Assembly: GCF_964019385.1 (NCBI RefSeq)
Contig: NC_088655.1
Location: 3,992,564-4,056,563, forward strand
DNA: 64,000 bases
From: Sycon ciliatum
Taxonomy: Eukaryota; Porifera; Calcarea; Leucosolenida; Sycettidae
Direction of reading: 5' to 3'
Shown here: piece by piece, positions 44,561 through 56,194 of the stretch
How positions within the stretch are numbered: the stretch's first letter is position 1
How the letters are laid out: every line of letters starts with the position of its first letter
The notes under the pieces: generated by a model
What the model was told of the DNA's origin: nothing
Databases searched by the model: none
The model's input: the letters and a program-made list of their open reading frames with translations, nothing else
Position numbers and translations under genes: made by a program

Positions 44561-45885
44561 GCTGAGCGGTAAAAACTTCTACTTTGAGATTGCTCAATAT
44601 GTTTAGTCCATTTGTACGACGTGAAATACGAAATTTGTTGTGGTTGTGGTCGTCAGGTAAGGTAATGTTAAATTTAATAATTCCTCGCTTGAGAAGATCC
44701 ACATTCAGAGTATTGACCAATTACATGTACAGTGGTAGGTATTGTCAAGACCCCAGCTCAGCTATGTTATCATAATCAGTTATGTACCTTTCACAGCCTG
44801 AGACTGCATATTTTGAAGGAAGTTGATTTCACTTGATTTGTTTATGCCCCAGGGACAGTAATGGCGATCATCTGGGACTAAGTACTTGCTTATTGATAAA
44901 TACCTGCTTTGGAGCTAAGTTTAGAAAACACAACAATGAATAGTGTTTATTTTCCCTCATGTATGCTCGCAATTATTGGTATATCAAAACTTACATTGAT
45001 CAATTGATCTGCGGACATTCCAACCATTAAATTGCTCATCAGGTTTACGAGAACGCCATCAATGGATATACGCTGACCAAATAATAATATATCATTGCTT
45101 TTTCCAGAACTTAAGTACCCATTGTATGATGCTCTTGTTTGACGGTGAGGTCCTCAATACTGGCAACATCTGTTCTTTCTCGAAGGTTCAAAGACCCATG
45201 AACACCACAACAGGCATCAACAGGCGTAGCCAAGTACATTAGAAGTGGGGCCAATTAAAAATATTTGCTGCAACGCCACAGTCATGCCAGGAATAATGTC
45301 CACGTGCCAAGGGCTACAGAAGATTTCATACCCCCTAAATTGGATGGCCTGCCGTCACTGCTCAATATGATACAACTGGACGTTCTATACATGTATGTGT
45401 TGACTTTCGAACGTTACCGCTTACGTCTCCCAATTTGCGAGCAAAACATGCGTGGCGAAGATCACCTAAGATCACTATTACATTTCCTGCTTTTTCTAAT
45501 TTTACTCACTTTGGGACAAATTTTGACACCCTTTTCATTCGCAACGTGATCTCTGCGACAACGACTGTCTATAGCTGACCCTCTAGGTAAGGAGATAATG
45601 GGCTCATTGAAGGTATTTCTTGAAAGAATTTGTTACAATTCGTCCTTCAAGGCTCAGTTTGATAAAGAGCCGAGATTACTTGCCTCCTGTTTGTTTGACT
45701 TGCGCTGCACTAGTCTAGCTAAACGGTGAGGTTTGGCCAAGAAGAAGAGGACGAATGGGGGAAGGGGTAAAGCACTGCTGAGGCACTGCATCCGACACTA
45801 GATGCATGGCTTGGTGACGGTGCGTCATTCTGGCATTCATAACTCACTGGTACACTCTCTATTGTTCCATGCTACGGTAGTCGCA
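44561..45885. other. 1.3-kb segment private to unit 4
   Basis: Units 2 and 5 pass directly from ggcttacat to tgccatctatgaacggag, whereas unit 4 has this extra block after the LINE. No protein family, tail or inverted ends were recognised. The longest frame (45265-45549) is unconvincing. It could be an older insertion or ancestral sequence lost elsewhere. Confidence 0.6.
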
Positions 45886-46878
45886 TCTTCTTGACTTACT
45901 GCCATTTGGTAACGGAGTGTAAACATATAATTATACTGGAGAGGAAAGAACAGATGGTAGATAATTCTGCGCTAGGGTCATGTACATGTGCGTGTATGTA
46001 TGGAATCTCGTGATGTGGGGTCCTTTGAAATGTTCAGTACAAAATGGCACTTCTGGTAGGAATATTTTAGAGCAAGGACCAGCTGTTGGTTGTGGAGTGA
46101 AGCCCTGTTTCCTACTACTTGACTTTCAAATTGAATAGTGTGTTACCTGAAGGTTTGAAACGATGCAAACACGAAATCAAGAATGGATAATTATGTGACT
46201 CTCACCGAAGTATCCAGCTCTCTTACAAACGTGGCCAGCGATGATTCTGTTTTCTCAGCTCTCTGGCAAGCACACAATAGGTAGCATAGACCAGTTCAAA
46301 GTGGGCACTTCGAGTACTGACATGAATTCATGCAGCGGTACAATGACCTCTCTGGGGCACATGCACGATGAATCTAAATCCATGTCGTGTTGGTTGTGTG
46401 CTACATGTACTAGTGTGCCTGACAGATCGCCTAATCCCGAGTCCAGCTGCGCCGGAAGAGCAGGCTGAAACGCCATTCATCTGTCCAGTATTTACTCTAG
46501 TACCCGTATGTCATTGACACAGGCCAACTCTGTACCAAAATGATGTCAATCCTCCTATTTCTGAAATTGAAATGTTTGTCCAAATTACAATCATCAACGG
46601 GCGATATGTTCCATTGCGTATTAGGACAAGAAGAGGATGAAGATGGTGTTATAACTCTGTGTTTCAACTCTTTGTACCACTCACCACGCGAACAGGAGAC
46701 AAACAGTAACAGTGACGCACAGTCATGTACATGTAACTATAGAAACAGCGATATTCGAGTAAAGCTACATGTAAATGTACCTGTGGTAATTTCATAATGC
46801 AACACCGGATCCCCAGTAGCCAATGGTTATCCGGCCACCTGCCTGGAGATCTGTCCCCCAGACGTCAAGGCGGATATA

Positions 46879-47311
46879 ATTTTTTATTTTATTTTTTTTT
46901 ACTGAATACCACAGTACCATCAGATGCTGCACAGCGGGGGCGGTGGCATATTGGATGGAAGTGGGGGCGGGGCAAAAGTAACTTCTCCGACCAAAGGTCT
47001 CGGAATCATTGTTACTCCTGTGCGCCGATACATAGGAGAAAAGAAACATGTGCATCCAAGAGGGGAGCACCGGCTTTGCAAACGATAATGGGGAGAGTTT
47101 GAGATTGGGATAGGACAAAACAATAGTAAAAGCAGTGCACCGTAGGAAGATGGAGTGAACTGATAGTCGGATTTTAAGGCTGAGCGAAGGGGATCAAAGA
47201 GGGGTAGAAGGGAGCTGGAGTGCGGTCAGTATAATTAGGCTGGTGTGTTGGCAGAGATCATAGCCTGTCTGTGGCCCACTCCCACTTGCTGCGCCGCAAG
47301 TGGTCGTTGAC
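46879..47311 (-). mobile_element. 433-bp A-tailed insertion, unit 4
   Basis: It splits the sequence ggcggatatacaagtacac that is continuous in units 1 and 3. The plus-strand left end is T-rich (ttttttattttattttttttt), an A-tail on the minus strand. Imperfect gatata/gatgta flanks it. The body is GC-rich with no tRNA-like promoter seen. It is probably a SINE or a LINE 3' end; the family is not recognised. Confidence 0.65.
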
Positions 47312-47699
47312 GATGTACAAGTACACGTACATATATGGCAAAGCTACATTGAACATATTCTAGAGGTACTACACATGTACTACAGGTCCCAGTAGCTTTC
47401 CTATAGATCACCATGGTTACTGGATGTTGCATTATGACTCTAACTGCTTGCAAGCACAATGGCAAAGCCCCTCTCATTCCAACCTACTAAATCGACCATC
47501 GAATGTAGTGTGCGCCTACATGTACGTTGCCTATGACTGTGTTTCAAACAATCATCTTAGCTGTCGCACTTCGCATAAGCTGACTGTGTTGCTGTCAATA
47601 ATGACAGAGTGGTACAGCGCGTGATCAATACCCAGCAATTTCTTGACATCCTGTGCATAAAGTAAATGTATAATGACAATGAGCTGAAGTGGCAGCTGT

Positions 47700-50460
47700 T
47701 TTTTTTTTTTTTTTTTTTTTTTTTTAATGTTTATTTGAATTCGGATAGCTCAACAGTACAGAAGTACAACTACAAAGAGTACCGAATAGAAGGCCCCGAG
47801 AACGGGAAACCAAAAAAAAACAAAAAAAACAAAAACAGCAACATCAAGTTACTGATTATGCACATTGCTTGAAAGCAAATCACAACAATGATTAAGAGTT
47901 AAGCTGTCTTTTAGCCAAATAGCCAATTTGACGCGGAAATCTGCGATAGTAGTGCAGGACTTCAGGTCGTCTGGTAAATAATTCCAAACAAGAGCCGATT
48001 TACTTGAAAAGGACAGAAAGCCAGACATAGATCTATAGCGATTGATACTCATGTTATGAGTTGTAGAGCCGCGAGTAGTTCGGGTAGACGTACAGATGGG
48101 AAAGAGGGACTGCAAGCAAACAGCCGGCTTAATACAGTAACAGTGGAAAATGAATACAAGGAACAAAAATACTGATCGATATTGGAAAGAGGAAACATTG
48201 AGGTGGTGAAGAAGTGGCGTGATATTAGCTTGGGGTGATGCGCCACAAGCAACTCGTACAGCGCGCCGGTGGAGTGAGGCTAGCTTGTTTCTATTTTTAG
48301 CGGATATAAACGAAAGGTATACAGGGAGAGCATATTCTAGATCAGGCTGAATAACACCGACAACGAAAGTACGGCGGGCAAACAGGTTCATCTGGCGGAA
48401 AGATCGACGCAGTACACCGATCTTCCGTGAGGCTTTCCGGACGACATTGTTAATGTGTTGGTCAAAGGACAGCTTATTGTCAACAACGACTCCTAAGCAT
48501 CTGGTGCTTTCCACTTCCCCTAGCGTAACATTTGACAAGGTGATTTGCAGTTGTTGCCTTTGTTGTTGTTGCTGACTCCCTGTGGCACGTTTGGGATGGA
48601 TTTGCATGACAACGGTTTTGTCGGTATTTATCTGCATACCAATGGAGCCAAGGTGGTGGTTTAGTATCTCCAGTGCTGATGACAACTTGGCTTCGGAACG
48701 CGCCTTCGACGGATCACTAGAGTAGACTGTCTTGTCATCAGCGAACATCAGTAGTTTTGAACCCGCTGTCTCCGCAAGCCGGGGAAGGTCCCTCAGGTAG
48801 ACATTAAAGAGGGTAGGGCCTAAAATACTTCCCTGAGGAACTCCTCGAGACACTGCAAGACTTGAAGACTGGCTGGCTTGCGTGACGACACGCTGAGATC
48901 TCCCGGCGAGGTACGACGCAAACCAACGCAGGGCGCTTGCATGAACACCCATGCCATGGAGCGCAACGAGTAACTGTTGATGCTGGACGCGATCAAACGC
49001 CTTGCTGAGGTCGACAAAGGCTACACTGGTAGTCTCTCCGCGGTCCTGGGCCAGTTTCCAATCATTTACAGCAAGTGTGAGCAGTTGTGTCGTGGAACGA
49101 GCTGGTCGGAACCCAAATTGGTGATCGTGGAGGTGATTTTCGATGGTCAAACTGTCACATACCTGATTTAGAACTAGGCGTTCCAGAGTCTTAGCCAGAA
49201 TCGACGTGAGTGACACAGGACGATAGTTCGAAGGAGAAGTAGGATCGCCCTTACGAGATTTCAATATCGGCGTGACATTAGCCAACTTGAATTGTGTCGG
49301 GAACACAGCAGTGCACAAAGAGGTATTAAATATTAGGGTGAGGGAGAAGGCGATAACTGGTGCAACGGCCTTCAGGATGCTCGGGAGGAGACCATCTGGC
49401 CCAGGCGCTTTCGTACCGTCGAGTTTCTGAAGGTGCCGAAGTACCTCATCCTCAGAAATAGGGCGAAACTCGTGCAAGTCACACGGTCTTGAGGTACCAC
49501 TTGGAACAACATAAGCCGGGTTCGGATCTGACACAATACTATGGAAATACCTGTTCAAGGTATCTGCCTGGACGAGAGGTTCAGTTCTTGGGTTTGTGCG
49601 CCGGGTGACTGAGTTGATGGTGCTCCAAAGACGCCTAGGATCTCGCCGGTAATCGTCACAGATGGAGCGGAAGTGGGCATTTCGGAGTTGGCGATAAAGG
49701 TTATTGCATTTGCTGCGCAAAACTTTGAACTCCTTCTGTAGAACCGTACTACTGCAGTCAGACGAGCGGTACTTTCTGTAGACGGTTTTACGTCGCCTAA
49801 TGAGAGCTAGTAATTCCGGTGTCATGAATGGGCACTTCTTCCTTTTTCCAGGGGATTGTCTCCGTGATATTATGTAGGGTGCAACCACATCCAAGGCGTC
49901 TTCAAATTTTCCTTGCCACTCTTCTAGCATTACATCGACCGACGGGGACGAGAAGGATCCGAGATCAGAAATTGACAATAAATGAGAGAGATCAGAGGCA
50001 GAGGCCTTACTGTAATCACGGTGGCGGGATCGATATATTTGTCCTTGTGTTGGAATTGACTTCGGAAAAATAATACTGGTGTGAACAAACTCATGATCGG
50101 TGAACTCACAGGAGTGAACGCTTCCGTGCTCAACACAATCCATGTTCGTTAGTACACAGTCGAGAAGTGTTTTAGATGTAGGTGTGATCCTTGTAGGGTG
50201 CGTAATCATATTCTTCAGATCAAGGGGAAGTAGCAGGTATGTGTTCAAATTGTCAAAATGATGCGTTTGAGGGGACAAGAAATCAACATTTAAGTCGCCC
50301 ATCAGAATGAGATCTTCGCCCTGAATGTCATACATGACTTGCTGTAAAGATTGCCAAAAAGTCGCCGGTGCGGACGGTGGCCTGTAGAGACAGCCAATGA
50401 GGAATGATTCACCTGCTTCTCGTTTTTTGGAACGCAACCAAACCATTTCCAGGTCGATGT
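47700..50460 (-). mobile_element. CR1/L2-type LINE, 5'-truncated, unit 4
   Basis: The duplication gctgt flanks it (47695-47699 and 50461-50465), interrupting aagtggcagctgtccatact of unit 1. A pure A-tail (T-run at 47700-47725 on plus) marks the 3' end. It is truncated in the endonuclease and otherwise has one open frame. Confidence 0.92.
47849..50446 (-). CDS. LINE ORF2: partial endonuclease and reverse transcriptase
   Basis: 865 codons. The endonuclease C-terminal half has LIGCLYRPPSAP, LILMGDLNVDFLSP and FTDHEFVHTS. The reverse transcriptase has LDGTKAPGPDGLLPSILK, NYRPVSLTSILAKTLERL, VAFVDLSKAFDRVQH, SRGVPQGSILGPTLFNVYL and LLMFADDKTVYSS. A glutamine run (about SQQQQQRQQ) sits between the reverse transcriptase and its thumb. 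The end (ALVWNYLPDDLKSC, FRVKLAIWL) fits the CR1/L2 group. It differs from the unit 1 and 3 LINEs and is probably a third lineage. No stop is seen within the retained part. Confidence 0.92.
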   Translation of the reverse strand: MVWLRSKKREAGESFLIGCLYRPPSAPATFWQSLQQVMYDIQGEDLILMGDLNVDFLSPQTHHFDNLNTYLLLPLDLKNMITHPTRITPTSKTLLDCVLTNMDCVEHGSVHSCEFTDHEFVHTSIIFPKSIPTQGQIYRSRHRDYSKASASDLSHLLSISDLGSFSSPSVDVMLEEWQGKFEDALDVVAPYIISRRQSPGKRKKCPFMTPELLALIRRRKTVYRKYRSSDCSSTVLQKEFKVLRSKCNNLYRQLRNAHFRSICDDYRRDPRRLWSTINSVTRRTNPRTEPLVQADTLNRYFHSIVSDPNPAYVVPSGTSRPCDLHEFRPISEDEVLRHLQKLDGTKAPGPDGLLPSILKAVAPVIAFSLTLIFNTSLCTAVFPTQFKLANVTPILKSRKGDPTSPSNYRPVSLTSILAKTLERLVLNQVCDSLTIENHLHDHQFGFRPARSTTQLLTLAVNDWKLAQDRGETTSVAFVDLSKAFDRVQHQQLLVALHGMGVHASALRWFASYLAGRSQRVVTQASQSSSLAVSRGVPQGSILGPTLFNVYLRDLPRLAETAGSKLLMFADDKTVYSSDPSKARSEAKLSSALEILNHHLGSIGMQINTDKTVVMQIHPKRATGSQQQQQRQQLQITLSNVTLGEVESTRCLGVVVDNKLSFDQHINNVVRKASRKIGVLRRSFRQMNLFARRTFVVGVIQPDLEYALPVYLSFISAKNRNKLASLHRRAVRVACGASPQANITPLLHHLNVSSFQYRSVFLFLVFIFHCYCIKPAVCLQSLFPICTSTRTTRGSTTHNMSINRYRSMSGFLSFSSKSALVWNYLPDDLKSCTTIADFRVKLAIWLKDSLTLNHCCDLLSSNVHNQ

Positions 50461-51178
50461 GCTGTCCATACTTGACAAGTCCAGTCCTTAGAATGCAGAG
50501 ACAAGTCTGCTAAAATAAAACGAAATGTACTGGGATTACCGTGCTTGAATGCTTTGAATGCTGTGATCAAACGTAGTGTTGCATAGTAATTTAGAAGAAG
50601 AGAAATCCTGTCCAGAATCGCTTGAGTTCGTCACGTCCGTACTGAAGACGGGAAGTTTTCTTTCAGGTATTCAGGCACCCTTTACCTCTGAAAAATCGGT
50701 TTCAGCAAATTTTCGCAAAAGCAACGCCAGTGTTTCTCGCACCTACTAGTAGTTCTTGTGTGTACATGTACATTGCCCATTTGATCTAAATATTATTACC
50801 GTACACGTGCGTAAATATACATGAACATTGTGACTTACACAAACGTGCCAGTCAAACCCAACTGAGCGTTGATCAGAAATATATTTTTTGTGACATTTGC
50901 CCTGGTAGGTAGGCTACCTCCAGCTCTGCGATAGATGAAACATTTCAGACCTTAACAGAAATAATAATTATAATTGAAGAAACCCACGTGAGCGGTGCGG
51001 AAGATGAAAGAAGGTATTAGTTTCGATTTGTCGTCGTAGTCGGTTGGGGGAAATGAGGTGTGATTTTTCTGGTTATCTTGTTCCGATGATGCAAGATATA
51101 GACCTTATAAAACGGAAGGTAAATAATAACACCGATGCAGGGCGCCATATCCTGCTAGTGTATTATTTATTAAATCCA

Positions 51179-51202
51179 AGTACATGTACATGTACATGTA
51201 CA
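51179..51202. repeat. TACATG microsatellite
   Basis: Perfect four-unit tacatg run in the stretch upstream of A4. Unit 1 has a shorter version at about 7957-7971. Confidence 0.9.
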
Positions 51203-51753
51203 TTATGCATGTGTGAGCTGGGCAATCCCGACAGTGGAGTGCAACTCATTCATTCCATCATCTGGCCCGCTTATCTCAGGAAACGCTGCACTTACATGCA
51301 CTTCCCGGCACACTTACGGAGTCTTGATACGTCCACTTCCGAATGATTCATATTAATCTGTCATTGCCAAGTCGATCAATCGAGTTCACGTCTGTTTGGC
51401 CAGCTTCTGTGAATCCCATAAAATCAGAGAGTACCCAAGGAGATGTCCACTAATTCAAGTGCTTCAGTGATCCAACACTAGTGGATTCAGCAACTGAGAC
51501 TGGATCAGGAGCAAAGGGGGCGAAAATGACTGCCTATTTGGTTGTGCTTGATGACAAACCACGTTCATGTACAGACATGTACACCCATTGGGCTTGGCCA
51601 GGTTCTACTATCCGTCGACTCGCGCTTCTCTATTTGCTGAAACATGGAACTAGGAAAGTAATAATTCATTGAATCCATTTTTATTCGCACACTGGCAATA
51701 TGAATCTGAGAGAAAGCACCATTTCTGACAATTTCGTCCTCACGAAAACCGGC

Positions 51754-51760
51754 TATATAA
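51754..51760 (+). promoter_or_regulatory. TATA box of A4
   Basis: TATATAA in ccggctatataagatgagca, 106-112 bp before the ATG. Confidence 0.7.
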
Positions 51761-51865
51761 GATGAGCACCAATTCCACTAACAGCAGAACAGTGCCGACA
51801 GCAGTTTGTTCGCAGCATTTCTTGCGACTATCCGAATTTAAGTGCGATCAAATCTTCTCATTAAA

Positions 51866-52519
51866 ATGGCCCCGACTGCGTTACTGTCAGTGTCTTCCAC
51901 GGACTATTACAGTGACTATGAGCCCGTATCGTTCTTTGTAGTTTTCTTCCAGGCCATTCTGTATATTAACTCCAACGGAGAGATTCGCCTCAATGCAGAC
52001 TGTGCCACGTCGAGAAGTACAGGACCCCAGGGTTTGCGCAGGATGTGTGAGACACAGGACGACGGCAGAATACTATGCCTGTACGCCGCTGCATCAGGAA
52101 AGCAATTTCTAGCTATGAACCCCAAGACCGGAATGCTGACCACCGCCCGGATAACTCAAGAAAAGCCTACAACTACTCCATCTGAAGATGATATATGCCT
52201 TTGGTTCGAAGAGCAACGTATGACTAACACTACGATTACAACAAAACGGATCATTGGTTGCCCATCCAGCACCCGCCATGAGCTCTCCTTCGATGGGAGT
52301 ATCATCACTGCCGACGGTATCTGCTCAAACGTTGGACGACGCCCATTCTCCCAGCGGCGAAGCACCAGCAATAAGATTACCAACTCGCGACGCAGCCAAA
52401 TCAACGTAGGACCCAGGAGGAGCATACTTTGCTCAGATACGTCTGCGATAAAGGCCAACTGTCCCGGTGTACTCCAGGAATCATATCCACTTCACTGGTT
52501 GGCCTGTAACCACTCCTAA
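51866..52519 (+). CDS. A4: FGF-like beta-trefoil protein
   Basis: 217 residues, intact, of the NSNGE subtype but with Thr at 120, as in A2 and A5. Private changes are Asp at 17, Leu at 42 and Lys at 127. The upstream in-frame extension seen in A1-A3 is cut short here by a stop, with no ATG in it, which supports the start at MAPTALL. All nine cysteines and the terminal CNHS are kept. Confidence 0.8.
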   Translation: MAPTALLSVSSTDYYSDYEPVSFFVVFFQAILYINSNGEIRLNADCATSRSTGPQGLRRMCETQDDGRILCLYAAASGKQFLAMNPKTGMLTTARITQEKPTTTPSEDDICLWFEEQRMTNTTITTKRIIGCPSSTRHELSFDGSIITADGICSNVGRRPFSQRRSTSNKITNSRRSQINVGPRRSILCSDTSAIKANCPGVLQESYPLHWLACNHS

Positions 52520-53498
52520 ATCAGATCGAAATCACAAATCTTCGTGTCGACAAGGATTTTATGATATTAATATTTATTTATTCTATTCTATGAAATGACA
52601 TTGATTATAATTATATCATTCAGCTCCAATATATTATACATTTCACTTTAGTTCACCTCCCTTACCTCTTGATTGTACAGTGTACTATTTACTTGACAAT
52701 ATCACGGTATTGGTTGTGTTTTGCCTCTGCCTTGACATTTCTATAGATTGAAGAAAGAAATTATCACTAGATAAGCCAACTTGCTTGTATTATTAATTTA
52801 TGAATAGAGTATATTTATGGTCATAGTCGGATGGATATACACGGATACGCGAGGTGCAATATTTTACAGTCGTTACTGTATGAACATATAGACGCTCCCA
52901 ACAATTATCCACAGTACTATCAATATAAAATCTACTTGTGCATGTAGATGTATTTCAGTATTTATTTATTTTACATAATTGTACTCTATCGCCACTACTA
53001 GTATTTGATTTACAGTACAAAGGATATCATTGTACGTGGTGTCATTTCGTATTGTTGTCAAAAGATTATCCTGACCTGTGATATGGTTTTGGAGAGATGT
53101 TGCCCTCATACAGTGCGAAATATCGCCCCTCGGATACTGAGCTAGTGAGTAATGTGAAAAAGACGAAAAACGCACGGAAACGAGTTGTGAAGCAACTATT
53201 CACGACTGTAACAAGATGACAAGCCGTCAGAGGTGTGATAACAGCACAATACTGACAGACCACGTCTGGAAATGTGTTAGAGGTCCAGTGAAGGTCTGAG
53301 GTAAAAATGTTTTAGAGCTACAGTGTAGTTCTCAGGTAGTTGAATGCCTCAGAAGCCATGTCAGTTTTGAGCCTTGGCATTGTGTTTAACACACGATTCT
53401 CGCATACTTCTATATGGTGATCAATATCCTAGTGTGTTGCGATAAATGCCAAAGCAAACAAATTCGAAACATATATTGGAAAAATGTTTTCTTTTCTC

Positions 53499-53888
53499 GT
53501 CTACTAGCATGTTGGGTGAAGTGTGTATGCCGTTTACCTTGTGTGCAGTCTTCAAGCAACAACACACTATAATCATTATTCTATTTGGATACAAGAAAAC
53601 AATTATTTATAGAAACACAAGCAATCGACCCACCTCACTAGTAAACATTATCTACGCCACTCGAGTACCAGAATTGCGATAGCCCGTACGTGGGAAGGAC
53701 GTTACAGCATTTATAGTGAATGTATAAAGCAACATTTACCACATCATCTCGTGTCAGTGAGCGCACGGTCTTCTCGACCAAAGCGTGGCCGTCCACCAGA
53801 GAATCCACCAGCATACTACTAAGCCACATCCACTTGAGAGCGTCTCGCTTGACTCTTCCCCGTCAACGAGCGCTGATGGGCGCTTATG
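53499..53888 (+). mobile_element. Old Penelope-like fossil, unit 4
   Basis: Orthologous to 13665-14075 and the closest match to it. It shows the uninterrupted target (atattggaaaaatg at about 53472) into which Penelope-like element 1 inserted in unit 1. A short part after GRPPENPPA is missing compared with unit 1. Confidence 0.7.
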
Positions 53889-55075
53889 GCCTGGCTGGAA
53901 AAACTGTGTACCTGTGGAGTGATTGAAAACGGTCTCTGCCGCTACACTGACTATCAGCAACAGCTGCTGTGTCAACAGAATGGACAGCAAAACGGGACCT
54001 GGACCGTCTGTTTGCTAAAAAGGAAATGATGATAGTATCTACTTCGAAGTAATACAAATATCAATCTCCCATTGTCACGGATTTTTTAAAAATATCCAGA
54101 ATGTGCTAATATATACTAGGATGGAAAGCAAAGGTTTCATTTCCAGTAAAGAAATGACCAAGGAACTACAAGTTACGCTATAATATCTACTAAAACCAGT
54201 AGGTGCTAAACAATCAGCTCACGTGACACCCATTTTCTTAGCAGGTGTGAAAATCAGTACTAGTCAGGTGTGAGTATCATAAGTATGTACGATGTGCAGC
54301 GCCATTCATCACACACTTAGACCCACAAAATTGACCTTCCGCTCTGCTTCAGGCTAGATTACCCACTAGAATCATATTGAGAATCCTGCATTTTAACGAA
54401 TGAAGTTGTGCATTTTTAATGACAGGTAGCTTTCCGGCAGATTGCGCTTCAATACGCGAATGCTTTCCAGGATTTTGCTTGTTCACATCATAATGATGTG
54501 ACGACCATCGAACTGAAATATGTCATTGGTTTCCTCGACGAAAGTGCCGATTGGCTAATATACATGTAGAAGCTGACAAGTTAACAAAAGAGCGCTTCAT
54601 TTACATTTTACTTGAAGCCCAATCAACTACTGCTCGTAGAACATGAGCAGGTTGTACAGAGGTATTTTTCAGTTTGAGTAATTCAGTATCCGTTCAAAAT
54701 CAATCCTGGTGAAATGTTGAAAAAGTAGAATTGAAACCTTCCAAGATACTTTGAAGTACATTGTAATACCAGACTTGTAAAGCACCATCATCCAACTTGC
54801 AATGGGACAATCAAGATATTCCGGGTTCGGGACTGGCCTGTCCTGTGCCATATAAATAAGATTTGGTCGTCAAGAAGTATTCGGAGAATATTGTAAATAG
54901 TGCAACTAGCTTGTTTCTCGAAAAATGTACGAGATTACTGTTACTCTGCGAAGGTTCTGTAGTGTATATGAAGCAACTATCCACGAATATAAAGATAAAT
55001 AAATATAGTCACTCTTCTCTTTTGCTTATAAATAAGGATATAATTATATAGTAAAATATGCATATCATAAATATA

Positions 55076-55353
55076 TGTAAAAGAGAAAAGGACATATGGA
55101 TACGAGTTAAGAGTAACTCTCCATCACTGTAACATGATACTATATACAGTCAGAAAGTGCAATAACTAGGCACAAAACTGACAGGGTACTGAGACATTCG
55201 ACGTCCTGACACCTAACTTCAACACATCTCCGTAGCGCTAACCGACAGCCTTCCAACTTGGAAGGTTCAAGGTTATGGAAAGACCAAAGAGGGGAATGCA
55301 AGCGCAACGAAAAAGAGCAAAAGCCACAGTCCCAACGGAACGAAGAATGTCGA
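55076..55353. mobile_element. 278-bp insertion, unit 4, related to sequence downstream of A genes
   Basis: A 9-bp duplication ataaatata flanks it (55067-55075 and 55354-55362). Its left part (acgagttaagagtaactc ... cactgtaacatgata ... cacaaaactgac) resembles the block at 9978-10055 downstream of A1 and its counterparts. Both may be copies of one short interspersed element. cttggaaggttcaaggttatg looks like a tRNA-type B box, but no matching A box on the same strand was convincing. Confidence 0.6.
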
Positions 55354-55392
55354 ATAAATATAACAGGGAATATATGCGAACAGCGCTCAAAG

Positions 55393-56049
55393 TTAGGAGT
55401 GATTACAAGCCGACCAGTTGAGAGGGTAAGATTCCCGTAGTACACCTGGGCAGGTAGATTTAATGCTTGTCGTGTCGGTGCAGATTCTCGGCCTTGCTGG
55501 ACCGATCTGGACTTGACTTCTTCTGCTGCTGGTTGTCTTGTTCTGCGTGCTACGTCTCTGGGAGAAGGGACGTCTGGTGGCAGTCGAAGAGCAGATGCTG
55601 GGCACACTGACGATACTTCCTTCGAATGAGAGTTCGTGACGCGTGCTGGAGGGGCAGCCAATGATTCTCTTAGTGAACACAGGCGTGTTGGGAACGCTTT
55701 GCTCCTCGAACCAAAGGCAGAGTTCTTCTTGACCTGGACTAGTCGTTGGTTTGTCCTGAGTGATTCGAGTAGTGGTCAGCATTCCTGTTTTGGGGTCCAT
55801 AGCAAGAAAATGTTCTCCAGATGCAGATGCATACAGACACAACTTCTTTCCATTGTCCATTGTCTCACACAGCCTCCGCATACCGTCTGGCCCTCCGTTA
55901 CGTGATTGCTTACAGTCAGGATTCACACGAAGCTCGCCATTGGACGCGATATACATCACAGCTTGGAAGAAAACAACGAAAAAGGATACCGGGTCCGAAT
56001 TTTTGAAGTAGCTCGTTTCTGACACTGACTGTACTGTAGTTTGGGCCAT
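55393..56049 (-). CDS. B4: FGF-like beta-trefoil protein, B subtype
   Basis: 218 residues, intact, and close to the majority sequence of the family. Ser at 74 in LYASASGEH is private; Met at 64 is shared with B5. All nine cysteines are kept. The 278-bp insertion lies 39 bp after the stop codon, so the 3' UTR or polyadenylation region is likely altered in this copy only. Confidence 0.8.
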   Translation of the reverse strand: MAQTTVQSVSETSYFKNSDPVSFFVVFFQAVMYIASNGELRVNPDCKQSRNGGPDGMRRLCETMDNGKKLCLYASASGEHFLAMDPKTGMLTTTRITQDKPTTSPGQEELCLWFEEQSVPNTPVFTKRIIGCPSSTRHELSFEGSIVSVPSICSSTATRRPFSQRRSTQNKTTSSRRSQVQIGPARPRICTDTTSIKSTCPGVLRESYPLNWSACNHS

Positions 56050-56186
56050 TTCAAACAGACGTTGGAGCAGGACTTGGAAAAGGAAGGATATAATATTAGT
56101 TATACGTTAGCAAAGGTTTTCTCTCTCTGAGCTGGTTACTACTGGAAGTAGAGAAACTGTTCTGATTTTCCAGTACCTTTGAACTT

Positions 56187-56194
56187 CTTTTATA
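56187..56194 (-). promoter_or_regulatory. TATA box of B4
   Basis: TATAAAAG on the minus strand, about 140 bp before the ATG. Confidence 0.7.

Noticed and set aside
55240-55285. tRNA gene or clear tRNA-derived SINE head
   Set aside because: A B-box-like ggttcaaggtt is present, but the only A-box-like sequence is on the other strand and no cloverleaf forms.
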